From assembly GCF_900111305.1 (NCBI RefSeq), contig NZ_FOGS01000001.1, forward strand, positions 248,001-312,000: a stretch of 64,000 nt of DNA, written 5' to 3'. Shown piece after piece: positions 55,850 to 64,000 of the stretch. Position numbers and translations under genes: made by a program. The first letter of the stretch is position 1. The number at the start of each line of letters is the position of its first letter. The DNA is from Vreelandella subterranea. GTDB lineage: Bacteria; Pseudomonadota; Gammaproteobacteria; Pseudomonadales; Halomonadaceae. The notes beneath the pieces were generated by a model, which made no database searches, was not told where the DNA came from, and saw only the letters and a list, made by a program, of their open reading frames with translations.

Positions 55850-56860
55850 CTAGCGGTTGACGGTAAACTCTTCGGTGTCGATGTCGGCCTGCTGGGCGTC
55901 GCTGTAGCGCCCGCCAGCGACCTGCTCGGGCGTCAGCATCGCGGTGAGTTGCTGACAGGTGGCGGCATCCAGATAGAGCGTCTCGGCCGAGAGGTTATCG
56001 CGCATATGGGCCATCGAGGTGGAACCGGGGATCGGAATGACGTCGGCGCCCTGGGCATTGACCCACGCCAACGCCAGCTGAGCAGAGGTAACACCTAGAC
56101 GCTTGGCAAGCCGTGTGACGTCATCGAGCAACTCCCGGTTATGGGCAAAGTTATCCGGGCTGAAGCGCGGCATATGACGGCGCATGTCGCCCTCGGGCAA
56201 GCTCGCCGGGTCACTGATCGCCTCGGCCAGGAACCCGCGCCCCAGCGGGCTGAACGCCACCAAGGCCGTGTTCGTCTCCCGGCAGGCCTCTAGCAGGGCA
56301 ATCTCGGGATTGCGCGTCCACAGCGAGTATTCAGACTGCACGGCGGCAATGGGGTATTCCGTCACTGCACTGCGCAGCGTCGCCGCGGAAATTTCGGAAA
56401 GCCCCACCCCGCCGATCTTGCCCGCATCCACCAGACGGCCCAGCGCCCCGACGCTTTCCTCGATCGGCACCTGGCGGTCGAGGCGGTGCAGGTAATAGAT
56501 ATCGATGTGATCGGTTTGCAGACGTTTAAGGCTGGCCTCGCACTGGCGACGTAGCGTGTCGGGGTGCCCATCGATCACCCGCTTGTTTGTCTCGGGGTCA
56601 ATCGCCATGCCGCACTTGCTGGCCAGTAGCACCTGCTCACGCTTCCCCTTCAGCGCGCGGCCAAGCAGCGTTTCGTTGGCCGTGGCGCCGTAGAGCGTGG
56701 CGGTATCAAAGTGGCGATAGCCCATATCGAACGCTGCATCGAGGGCGCGCAGCGCCTCCGGCTCGGGCACTTGCTGACCGTAGCCGTGAGAAAGGTTCAT
56801 GCAGCCAAGCCCGATCGAGGGGGCGTGGACGGCGCGGAGGCGTTGAAGAAAACTCGACAT
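55850..56860 (-). CDS. Aldo/keto reductase
   Basis: A 336-residue NADPH-dependent (alpha/beta)8 aldo/keto reductase. The catalytic tetrad is visible: Asp and Tyr in HFDTATLYG, Lys in LLASKCGM, His in IYYLHRLD. The cofactor loop near IPIPGSTSMAHMRDNL is typical of AKR proteins related to YhdN/Gsp69-like and pyridoxal reductase-like enzymes. A GTG at 56881 is open, but the ATG at 56860 gives the normal N-terminus SSFLQRLRAV. The natural substrate cannot be told from sequence. Confidence 0.88.
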   Translation of the reverse strand: MSSFLQRLRAVHAPSIGLGCMNLSHGYGQQVPEPEALRALDAAFDMGYRHFDTATLYGATANETLLGRALKGKREQVLLASKCGMAIDPETNKRVIDGHPDTLRRQCEASLKRLQTDHIDIYYLHRLDRQVPIEESVGALGRLVDAGKIGGVGLSEISAATLRSAVTEYPIAAVQSEYSLWTRNPEIALLEACRETNTALVAFSPLGRGFLAEAISDPASLPEGDMRRHMPRFSPDNFAHNRELLDDVTRLAKRLGVTSAQLALAWVNAQGADVIPIPGSTSMAHMRDNLSAETLYLDAATCQQLTAMLTPEQVAGGRYSDAQQADIDTEEFTVNR

Positions 56861-56890
56861 GGCAATTCCCGTATTGATCACGCAACTGTT

Positions 56891-58657
56891 TTATAACGTT
56901 TCACCACCAAACTGCAACGCGACCAAATGGCGATAGAGCGCACTGGTCGTGATCAGCTCGCGGTGCGTTCCCGCCGCCACCAACCGCCCGCCGTCGAACA
57001 CCAGCAGGCGATCCGCGGCGATCACTGTGGCCAGCCGGTGGGCAATGACGATGCTGGTGCGCCCGACCATCAGCCGATCCAGCGCCTGCTGGACAAGGCG
57101 CTCGCTTTCCGCATCCAGCGCGCTGGTGGCTTCATCCAGCAACAGCACGGCAGGATCTTTGAGCAGCGCCCGGGCGATGGCAAGGCGCTGACGTTGACCG
57201 CCGGAAAGCTGCACGCCTCCAGGGCCAAGGGGCGTATCGAAACCTTGCGGAAGCGCATCGATAAAGTCCAGAGCGCTGGCATCCTGGGCTGCCATGCGTA
57301 GCCTTTCATTACTCGCTTCAGCGTCCCCATAGCGTAGATTCTCGGCTACCGTACCACTGAACAGCACCGGCGCCTGCCCCACAAGCCCCATGACACGGCG
57401 CAAGGCCACCAGATCCAGGGTGCGGATATCGTAGCCATCCAGGGTGACTTGCCCCTGACTTGGATCGTAAAAACGCAGCAACAACGCCAGCAAGGTACTT
57501 TTACCGGCCCCCGAGGGTCCCACCACGGCGACCCGTTCGCCCGGCTGAATATGCAGATCAACGTCAACCAGCGCCGGGGTTTCCCGGCCAGGGTAAGTGA
57601 AGCTTAGGTTTTCCAGCGCAATATCGCCCTGCGATGGTCTGGGCAGGGCTTGCGGCGGCACGGGGGACTGGATCCTGGGTTGGGTATCGAGCAACTCCAG
57701 CAGGCGTTCCGCCGCCCCCGCCGCACGCTGCACGTCGCCTGCCACTTCGGCCAGGGTGGCAATCGCTCCTGCCGCCAGCACCGCGTAGAAGATGAACGCC
57801 GAGAGCTCACCCGGGCTCATGGTGCCGGCCAATACGGCCTGACCGCCCTGCCAGAGCATCAAGCCCACGGCGGTGAATACCACCAGCATGGCGATGCCGG
57901 TCAGCCAGGCACGCTGCTGGGTGCGTTCAACGGCACTGGAGAAAGCTTGCTCTACACGCTCGCTATAATGCGTCTTATCCACCGGCTCGTGGGTAAACGC
58001 CTGAAGCGTCTGGATGCCACTCAGCGCTTCTTCGGCATAGCGGCCAAGCTCGGCCACCCGATCCTGACTGGTTCGTGACAGCCGCCTGACCCGCCGGCCG
58101 TACCACACAATAGGTAACAGCGTCGCCGGAATGCCGATCAGCACCATCGCCGACAGCCACGGCTGGGTCACCAGCATGAGCACCACGGCGCCTACCAGCA
58201 TGACCAGGTTACGCAGCGCCAGCGACACCGACGAGCCGAAGAGGCTTTGCAGGACGCTGGTATCCGCCGTCAGCCTCGAGGCGATCTCACCAGCGGCACG
58301 GCCGTCGCTTGCGCTCTCGAAAAAGCTCGGCTCCAGGGTCAGCAAATGGTCAAACACGCGCTGGCGCAAGTCGGCCGCCAGCCGTTCGCCGATCCAGGTC
58401 ACCTGGTAGTAGCGTAGCGCGGACGCCAGCGCCAGTACCGTCACCACGGCCAGCATCAGCGCCAGCGATTGGGCCAGCGCCTGCTGATTCGCAGCCAGAA
58501 ACCCACGATCAATCACCAGACGCAGTCCGTTGCCCAGCAGCAGAACGCTCCCCGAGGCCAACAAAAGCGCCAGGCCTGCCAGGGCCAGCCGCACCCGATA
58601 GGGGCGAAGCAGCCCCAGCAGGCGCAGCAGCACGCGGGGGTCAGGGCGTTGGTTCAT
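56891..58657 (-). CDS. ABC exporter, half-transporter with fused membrane and ATPase domains
   Basis: A 588-residue MsbA/LmrA-type exporter subunit that would work as a homodimer in the inner membrane. Residues ~15-315 hold six membrane helices with the coupling segments FFESASDGRAAGEIASRLTAD. Residues ~345-580 form the ATPase: Walker A GPSGAGKST, Q-loop VGQAPVLFSGT, signature LSGGQRQR, Walker B LLLDEATSALD and H-loop IAHRLAT. The ATG at 58657 is chosen over the open frame at 58720. Its substrate, lipid or drug, is not evident. It lies 30 bases before the aldo/keto reductase start, possibly one unit. Confidence 0.88.
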   Translation of the reverse strand: MNQRPDPRVLLRLLGLLRPYRVRLALAGLALLLASGSVLLLGNGLRLVIDRGFLAANQQALAQSLALMLAVVTVLALASALRYYQVTWIGERLAADLRQRVFDHLLTLEPSFFESASDGRAAGEIASRLTADTSVLQSLFGSSVSLALRNLVMLVGAVVLMLVTQPWLSAMVLIGIPATLLPIVWYGRRVRRLSRTSQDRVAELGRYAEEALSGIQTLQAFTHEPVDKTHYSERVEQAFSSAVERTQQRAWLTGIAMLVVFTAVGLMLWQGGQAVLAGTMSPGELSAFIFYAVLAAGAIATLAEVAGDVQRAAGAAERLLELLDTQPRIQSPVPPQALPRPSQGDIALENLSFTYPGRETPALVDVDLHIQPGERVAVVGPSGAGKSTLLALLLRFYDPSQGQVTLDGYDIRTLDLVALRRVMGLVGQAPVLFSGTVAENLRYGDAEASNERLRMAAQDASALDFIDALPQGFDTPLGPGGVQLSGGQRQRLAIARALLKDPAVLLLDEATSALDAESERLVQQALDRLMVGRTSIVIAHRLATVIAADRLLVFDGGRLVAAGTHRELITTSALYRHLVALQFGGETL

Positions 58658-58725
58658 GGTAGCGAGTGCTCGAAGAAGAAGGCGGTCAATGACCATAGCA
58701 GGCGTATCGAGGGCCTGCACAGCAT

Positions 58726-58752
58726 AAAAAAGCCCGCGATGGCTCGCGGGCT
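58726..58752 (-). terminator. Terminator of the pntAB operon
   Basis: An 8-bp stem AGCCCGCG/CGCGGGCT with a 6-base loop, followed on the minus strand by six T residues, lies about 30 bases after the pntB stop. Confidence 0.93.
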
Positions 58753-58783
58753 TCGTTCTGGATCGTTATCTGCGTGGGTCGAC

Positions 58784-60226
58784 CTATTCGACCATCGGCA
58801 GTAGCGAGTTGATGCTGTCGCGGGCGTCGCCGTAGAACATGCGGCTGTTTTCCTTGAAGAACAGCGGGTTCTCGATCCCCGAGTAGCCGGTGCCCTGGCC
58901 ACGCTTGCAGATGAACACCTGCTTGGCTTCCCAGACCTTCAACACGGGCATGCCAGCGATCGGGCTGTTGGGGTCTTCCTCGGCAGCCGGATTGACGATG
59001 TCGTTGGAACCGATAACGATGACGACGTCGGTGGTGGCAAAATCATCATTGATTTCATCCATTTCCAACACGATATCGTACGGCACCTTGGCCTCGGCGA
59101 GCAGCACGTTCATATGCCCCGGCAGACGTCCCGCCACGGGGTGAATACCGAAGCGGACTTCCTTACCCGCCGCACGAAGCTTGCGTACCAGGTCGCTGAC
59201 GGCGGTTTGCGCCTGCGCCACTGCCATGCCGTAACCCGGCACGATAATGACGCTGTCGGCGTCGTTCAAGGCACTGGCTACTCCGTTTGCATCAATCGCC
59301 ACCTGCTCGCCTTCGATCTCGGCGGCCGGCCCTTGGGTGCCGCCAAAGCCGCCCAGGATCACGCTGATGAAGTTACGGTTCATCGCCTTGCACATGATAT
59401 ACGAGAGAATGGCACCCGATGAGCCCACCAGTGCGCCGGTGACGATCAGCAGGTCGTTGGATAGCGTGAAACCGATGGCAGCTGCCGCCCAGCCCGAGTA
59501 GCTGTTGAGCATGGAGACCACGACCGGCATGTCCGCCCCGCCGATGCCCATGATCAGGTGGTAGCCGATAAAGAACGCCAGCGCTGCCAGCAGGATCAGC
59601 GTCCAGAAGCCCGCGCCGTTGAGGTACATGATCGCCAGCAGAAGCGACAGCGCCGCTGCCCCGGCGTTGAGCATATGCCCACCCGGCAGCTGCTTCGGCT
59701 TACCGTCAACCTTGCCAGCCAGCTTGCCAAAGGCGATTACCGAGCCGGTAAAGGTCACCGCGCCGATGAAGATCCCCAGCACCACCTCGATCTGCAGGAA
59801 CATCAGCTCATCGGGGGCTTTGGTCGCCACCAGCGCGGCAAAGGCGGAAAACTCCTGCATCGCGCCATCGGCGGCCTGTGCCGCCATCACCCGGCGGCGC
59901 TCCAGATCCGCGCTCCAGGCAACAAACACCGCGGCCAGACCGACAAAACTATGCAGTGCGGCTACCAGCTGGGGCATTTCGGTCATCTCGACCTTTTTAG
60001 CCAGGTATACCCCGATGGCGGCGCCGATAATCATCATCGGAATCAGCCACCAGTAGCCACCGATACCGGGGCCAAAGGCAGTGAAGAACACCGCTACCGC
60101 CATGCCGACGATGCCGTACCACACCGCTCGCTTGGCTTTCTCCTGGTTACTCAACCCCCCCAATGAGAGGATAAACAAAACACTTGCCGCGATCGCCGCA
60201 GCAGATACGAATCCTTGACCTAACAT
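58784..60226 (-). CDS. pntB: NAD(P) transhydrogenase beta subunit
   Basis: A 480-residue subunit with about nine membrane helices (residues 1-~270) and a C-terminal NADP(H)-binding domain III. Domain III shows [50 protein letters not shown] and [11 protein letters not shown]. With PntA it couples proton entry to hydride transfer from NADH to NADP+. It lies 16 bases downstream of pntA in the same operon, followed by a terminator. Confidence 0.95.
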   Translation of the reverse strand: MLGQGFVSAAAIAASVLFILSLGGLSNQEKAKRAVWYGIVGMAVAVFFTAFGPGIGGYWWLIPMMIIGAAIGVYLAKKVEMTEMPQLVAALHSFVGLAAVFVAWSADLERRRVMAAQAADGAMQEFSAFAALVATKAPDELMFLQIEVVLGIFIGAVTFTGSVIAFGKLAGKVDGKPKQLPGGHMLNAGAAALSLLLAIMYLNGAGFWTLILLAALAFFIGYHLIMGIGGADMPVVVSMLNSYSGWAAAAIGFTLSNDLLIVTGALVGSSGAILSYIMCKAMNRNFISVILGGFGGTQGPAAEIEGEQVAIDANGVASALNDADSVIIVPGYGMAVAQAQTAVSDLVRKLRAAGKEVRFGIHPVAGRLPGHMNVLLAEAKVPYDIVLEMDEINDDFATTDVVIVIGSNDIVNPAAEEDPNSPIAGMPVLKVWEAKQVFICKRGQGTGYSGIENPLFFKENSRMFYGDARDSINSLLPMVE

Positions 60227-60242
60227 ATCGTTTCTCCGCTGC

Positions 60243-61820
60243 TTAGGATTTCTGGAACATGGCGAGCATCCGGCGTGTCACCAGGAAGCCACCCACGATA
60301 TTAATGGTCGCAATCAGCACCGAAATGGCGGCTAATATGCCGACGATCACGCTACTCGTGCCGATCTGCAGGATAGCGCCGAGAATGATGATGCCCGAGA
60401 TTGCGTTGGTCACCGCCATGAGTGGCGTGTGCAGCGAGTGGCTGACGTTCCAGATCACCTGGAAACCGATAAAGCAGGCCAATACAAACACAATGAAGTG
60501 CTGCATGAACGAGACGGGCGCCACCTGGCCAAGCAGCAGCATGAGGGCACCACCTATCGCCAACAAGCCTGCCTGTCGCTTGGTCTGAGCCTTGAACGCC
60601 GCATGCTCGGCGGCTTTTTTCTCCTCCGGCGTCGGTTCCTTTTCTTTCTTTTTCGGCGGAGCCGCGCCAATCGCTTTCACTTTGGGCGGCGGCGGCGGGA
60701 AGGTGATCTCGCCTTGATGCGCGACGGTGGCACCACGGATCACGTCGTCATCCATGTTGTGATTGATCACACCGTCTTTCTCGGGGGTGAGATCGGTCAG
60801 CATATGACGGATATTGGTGGCGTACAGCAGCGACGCCTGGGTGGCCATGCGCGAGGGGAAATCGGTGTAACCCACCACGACCACGCCGTTATCACTCACC
60901 ACACGCTCGTCGGGCTTGGTCAGGTCACAGTTGCCGCCTTTCTCGGCTGCCAGGTCGATAATCACCGAGCCGGGCTTCATCGCGGCAACCATATCCTCAA
61001 GCCACAGCTTGGGAGCTGGCTTACCGGGAATCAGCGCGGTGGTAATCACGATATCCACATCCGGCGCCTGCTCGCGGAAACACTCAAGCTGTTTTTCGCG
61101 GAACTCGGGGCTGGAAGGTGCCGCGTAACCACCGCTTTCGGAACCGTCCTGGCTTTCGTCAAATTCGAGGAACAGGAACTCGGCGCCCATGGATTCAATC
61201 TGTTCAGACACTTCGGGGCGCACGTCAAAGGCGCGCACAACGGCGCCCAGGCTGGTTGCCGTACCGATCGCCGCCAAGCCCGCCACGCCAGCGCCGACCA
61301 CCAGCACTTTGGCAGGCGGCACCTTGCCGGCGGCGGTGACCTGACCGGTAAAGAAGCGGCCGAAGTTGTTGCCTGCCTCAATGACGGCACGGTAACCCGC
61401 AATATTGGCCATGGACGATAGCGCGTCCATCTTCTGTGCCCGAGAAATACGCGGCACCATGTCCATCGCCACCACGGTGGCACCCTGCGCCTTGCAGGCT
61501 TCCAGCAGCGCTTCGTTTTGCGCTGGCCAGAAGAAGGTAATCAGGGTTTGACCTTCGTGCAGCTGCTTGACTTCGTCATCGGAAGGCTCGCGGACTTTAA
61601 TGACCACCTCGGCGTCGCGCCACAGCGCATCAGCGCCGTCGACAACGCTCACGCCCGCGTCGCGATACGCGGCGTCACTAAAGCCCGCCGCCTCACCGGC
61701 GCCAGCTTCAATCAGGCACTCATGGCCCAGCTTCTGAATATGTTGGGCGCTCTCGGGGGTGAGCGCGACGCGCGCCTCCCCCCGGGCACTTTCTTTCGGT
61801 GCGCCTATTTTCACTCGCAT
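60243..61820 (-). CDS. pntA: NAD(P) transhydrogenase alpha subunit
   Basis: A 525-residue fused alpha subunit, as in E. coli (510): NAD(H)-binding domain I (about 1-380, with [27 protein letters not shown] and the [14 protein letters not shown] loop), a Pro/Lys-rich linker ([24 protein letters not shown]), and four membrane helices (about 420-520). In some bacteria these two parts are separate genes; here they are joined. The promoter is in the stretch 61821-62136. Confidence 0.95.
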   Translation of the reverse strand: MRVKIGAPKESARGEARVALTPESAQHIQKLGHECLIEAGAGEAAGFSDAAYRDAGVSVVDGADALWRDAEVVIKVREPSDDEVKQLHEGQTLITFFWPAQNEALLEACKAQGATVVAMDMVPRISRAQKMDALSSMANIAGYRAVIEAGNNFGRFFTGQVTAAGKVPPAKVLVVGAGVAGLAAIGTATSLGAVVRAFDVRPEVSEQIESMGAEFLFLEFDESQDGSESGGYAAPSSPEFREKQLECFREQAPDVDIVITTALIPGKPAPKLWLEDMVAAMKPGSVIIDLAAEKGGNCDLTKPDERVVSDNGVVVVGYTDFPSRMATQASLLYATNIRHMLTDLTPEKDGVINHNMDDDVIRGATVAHQGEITFPPPPPKVKAIGAAPPKKKEKEPTPEEKKAAEHAAFKAQTKRQAGLLAIGGALMLLLGQVAPVSFMQHFIVFVLACFIGFQVIWNVSHSLHTPLMAVTNAISGIIILGAILQIGTSSVIVGILAAISVLIATINIVGGFLVTRRMLAMFQKS

Positions 61821-62136
61821 TCTCCTTTATTGTATGACGTAAGCTTTACCTTCCTGCAGTGCCGCGGGTCAAACGTTGGGCACTGTCCATTTTCGACGTT
61901 AGTCAAAGCGCTTCTCAGCCGCCTAGGATCTAACGCCATCATCGCCAGATACTATTCAACCTTTGATTCAACTGCGTTGTTTAATTACAACATGGACCCA
62001 GACCAGTGTGCATGATGGCCCCGATAACGTCTAAATTCGTTAGCAAGCTCATAAAATCCTGATCAAACCACCTATCAGCATAACGATTAGGGTACCGCCA
62101 TTTGACGTGGGAGCGTCATGCTCGCTTCCATTAGCG
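61821..62136. other. Intergenic stretch between metY and pntA
   Basis: No supported gene. It must hold the pntAB promoter on the minus strand. The only structure noticed is a short inverted repeat GTTGT-N6-ACAAC at 61976-61991, which might be an operator. No T-run terminator for metY was recognised. Confidence 0.4.
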
Positions 62137-63414
62137 TCACGACCCTTGTGAGGCCGCCAACGCTTGATCAATATCCGCCAGCAGGTCGTCGATATGCTCA
62201 ATACCGATCGACAGGCGCACCATATCCGGTGTGACACCAGCGGTTTTGAGTTCCTGCTCATTCAGTTGGCGGTGCGTGGTCGACGCGGGAATGGAAGAAC
62301 AGCTCTTGGCATCGCCGATATTGACCAGCCGCAGAATGAGCGCCAGGGCATCGTAGAAGCGCTCACCGGCGGTCTGGCCCCCTTCAATGCCGAAACTGAG
62401 AATCCCTGAGGCGTGGCCGTTCATGTACTGCTTGGCCAGCGCGTGATCGGGATGATTTTCCAAGCCGGCATAATGCACCCAGGTGACCAACGGGTGACTT
62501 TCCAGGTGCTTGGCAACGGCCAGGGCATTCGCACAGATGCGTTCGATGCGAAGTGACAGGGTTTCCAGCCCCTGAAGCAGGTTCCAGGCCGCCTGGGCAG
62601 AAAGCGCCGCGCCCATATTGCGCAAAGGCACGACACGGGCCCTCGCAATAAAGGCCGCATCGCCCACATCGCGGGTATAGCTCACGCCGTGATAGGAGAC
62701 ATCGGGCTCAGTGAGTAGAGGAAAGCGATTGGCGTTCGCGGCCCAGGGGAAGGTGCCCGAATCCACGATCACGCCGCCCACGGTGGTGCCGTGGCCACCG
62801 ATATATTTGGTGGCGGAATGGATGACGATATCCGCCCCGTGTTCAATCGGCCGACACAGGAACGGCGTCGCGGTGGTGTTATCGACCATCACCGGCACCC
62901 CGTGACGATGAGCCGCCTCGGCGAGCTTCGCCAGGTCGACCACTCCCCCCGAGGGGTTACCAATACTTTCGCAGAAAACCGCTTTGGTTCGCTCGTCGAT
63001 CAGTGCTTCGATGCCTTGGATATCGTCCTTGTCGGCAAAACGCACCTGAATACCCTGGCGTGGCAAGGTGTGGGCGAACAGATTGTAGGTGCCGCCATAC
63101 AGCTCGCTGATCGAGATAATATTATCGCCCGCTTCGGCGATGGTCTGGATCGCATAGGTGATCGCCGCCATCCCCGACGCCACCGCCAGCCCGGCGATAC
63201 CGCCCTCCAGCGCAGCGACCCGCTGTTCCAACACGGCACAGGTGGGGTTCATGATGCGCGAGTAGATGTTGCCTTCCACTTTAAGATCAAACAGATCCGC
63301 CGCGTGCTGCGCATTGTCAAAGGAAAACGACGTGGTTTGATGAATCGGCACCGCCACGGCGTTTTGGGAATCGGGCGAATAGCCATGGTGGAGAGCAATG
63401 GTTTCTGGCTTCAT
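62137..63414 (-). CDS. metY: O-acetylhomoserine sulfhydrylase-type PLP enzyme
   Basis: A 425-residue PLP enzyme of the Cys/Met metabolism family, MetY type, which makes homocysteine from O-acetyl-L-homoserine and sulfide. The start ETIALHHGYSPD, QTTSFSFDNAQHAADLFDL, YSRIMNPTCAVLEQRVAALEGG and the PLP Lys in SATKYIGGHGTTVGG are typical; the extra length compared with MetB/MetC (about 390) favours MetY. No other met gene is adjacent. O-succinylhomoserine or O-acetylserine use cannot be excluded by sequence alone. Confidence 0.9.
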   Translation of the reverse strand: MKPETIALHHGYSPDSQNAVAVPIHQTTSFSFDNAQHAADLFDLKVEGNIYSRIMNPTCAVLEQRVAALEGGIAGLAVASGMAAITYAIQTIAEAGDNIISISELYGGTYNLFAHTLPRQGIQVRFADKDDIQGIEALIDERTKAVFCESIGNPSGGVVDLAKLAEAAHRHGVPVMVDNTTATPFLCRPIEHGADIVIHSATKYIGGHGTTVGGVIVDSGTFPWAANANRFPLLTEPDVSYHGVSYTRDVGDAAFIARARVVPLRNMGAALSAQAAWNLLQGLETLSLRIERICANALAVAKHLESHPLVTWVHYAGLENHPDHALAKQYMNGHASGILSFGIEGGQTAGERFYDALALILRLVNIGDAKSCSSIPASTTHRQLNEQELKTAGVTPDMVRLSIGIEHIDDLLADIDQALAASQGS

Positions 63415-63520
63415 GAGGACGGCTCGCTATTTTTTATTGAGGTTCGTTACTGATCCTAAACAAGCACCGCACGGAAGGCCAATAATCGTTTAGCGTCTAG
63501 TAGCAAGCGCCCCGTCACAT

Positions 63521-64000
63521 TTACCCATTCCACTCGCTGCGTGCCACCGCATTGTGGGCGTGGAGGCTCTCGGCATGCACGACCTTGAGCTGAAAACCGC
63601 TTACACCCGGTGCTTGCCGCAGGGCTTTATCGACCCGCCGTGCCGCGTCTTCGCAGAACATCAGGTTTTGCCCGTTGGCGAGGGCGAAGGCCTGCTCGTC
63701 GATACGTTTCACCGCGGTTTGCAGTGCGGTGCCTAGCGCCGTTTGGATACGATCAATCGTACTCTCCAGCCAGTCTGCAATGGGCAATTCATCGTTTTCG
63801 CCTTCTGCTAAACGCAGCGAGCACTCGACAAAGCTGCGCTGACTGTGGGGCGTGGCTAATATACCCTCTTCGCTGCCCAGCCATGCCAGTACCGCCGATT
63901 GGGTTAACGGAATTTCCGAAAAATCCTCCTTAAAGGCTTGCTGGATAGACTGCCGCGCCAGCGCCGCCGAGCAGGGGCATGTGGATGAATAGCCCACCGT
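63521..64000 (-). CDS. folE2: GTP cyclohydrolase IB FolE2, 3' part only
   Basis: The last ~159 codons of FolE2, open to the window edge. FolE2 converts GTP to dihydroneopterin triphosphate, first step of folate and queuosine synthesis, and can replace Zn-dependent FolE. Visible are [15 protein letters not shown] with the metal-binding Cys, [11 protein letters not shown], and the [15 protein letters not shown] motif, ending [11 protein letters not shown]. In other bacteria folE2 is often Zur-controlled; the promoter is outside the window. Confidence 0.92.
   Translation of the reverse strand, partial: TVGYSSTCPCSAALARQSIQQAFKEDFSEIPLTQSAVLAWLGSEEGILATPHSQRSFVECSLRLAEGENDELPIADWLESTIDRIQTALGTALQTAVKRIDEQAFALANGQNLMFCEDAARRVDKALRQAPGVSGFQLKVVHAESLHAHNAVARSEWNG

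Noticed and set aside
60429-61421. 330-codon plus-strand frame opposite pntA
   Set aside because: Antisense shadow; His/Gly-rich low-information sequence typical of such frames.
62049-62261. 70-codon minus-strand frame running out of the 3' end of metY, ending in a hydrophobic stretch
   Set aside because: Most of it is a shifted reading of metY; the hydrophobic tail alone is not enough evidence for a gene.

Overview
The window reads as chromosomal sequence of a moderately GC-rich, halotolerant-type gammaproteobacterium, most probably Halomonas or a close relative. This is inferred from the protein sequences (for example YbiT, YdfG, AidB, NsrR/Hmp), from two complete TRAP transporters and from the mix of catabolic operons. 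No rRNA, tRNA, CRISPR array, insertion sequence or phage gene was seen. The left edge cuts an old-yellow-enzyme gene and the right edge cuts folE2.

Layout. Positions 1-6000 hold housekeeping and stress genes: the NemA-like 3' end, TspO, a ZipA-like membrane protein, the ABC-F protein YbiT, a duplicated CbiX-like chelatase, a histone-deacetylase-fold amidohydrolase, a ChaC-like enzyme and a small membrane protein. Positions 6.1-15.4 kb hold an AidB-type acyl-CoA dehydrogenase, then a tandem glycine riboswitch leading into a DadA-like D-amino-acid dehydrogenase. After these come a LysR regulator, a TRAP transporter (DctP-Q-M), a VanX-like D-Ala-D-Ala dipeptidase and the dehydrogenase YdfG. This looks like a module for uptake and breakdown of small (D-)amino acids or dipeptides. 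Positions 15.3-21.6 kb hold a diguanylate cyclase, a LysR remnant, a Tat-exported PhoX-like protein, a YbaN-like protein and the magnesium channel MgtE.

Positions 21.6-40.7 kb hold a near-complete myo-inositol catabolic locus. It has four transcription units: NCS1 permease (-); iolC/DUF2090-iolD-iolE-iolA-Gfo/Idh (-); iolI-like, iolH-like and iolG (-); and ibpA-iatA-iatP-iolB (+). The RpiR-type regulator gene iolR lies in the middle. All of these promoters, including that of iolR, carry a shared palindrome of the form GAAT-N4-ATTC, which I propose as the IolR operator. The ABC transporter imports inositol. IolG, IolE, IolD, IolB, IolC, the DUF2090 domain and IolA would convert it to dihydroxyacetone phosphate and acetyl-CoA. 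Two decayed genes, an iolE-like and a Gfo/Idh-like remnant, lie inside the locus.

Positions 40.7-46 kb hold a TauE-family exporter and a divergent pair of c-di-GMP proteins (GAF-PAS-GAF-GGDEF-EAL and HDOD-GGDEF). Positions 46-51.6 kb hold a second TRAP transporter divergent from pxpABC (5-oxoprolinase), with four tandem 17-bp repeats in the shared control region. Positions 51.6-55.6 kb form a nitrosative and oxidative stress block: hmp and nsrR, divergent around an NsrR-like palindrome, then katG. Positions 55.8-64 kb hold an aldo/keto reductase, an ABC exporter, the transhydrogenase pntAB, a MetY-type sulfhydrylase and the partial folE2.

I did not find a clearly new multi-gene system. The most unusual items are: the glycine riboswitch placed on a D-amino-acid dehydrogenase gene; a triplicated 23-bp dctQ/dctM junction that forms a ladder of ATGA-overlapping mini-reading frames; the shared operator set of the inositol regulon, which takes in an NCS1 permease; the decayed inositol genes; and the repeats in front of pxpA.
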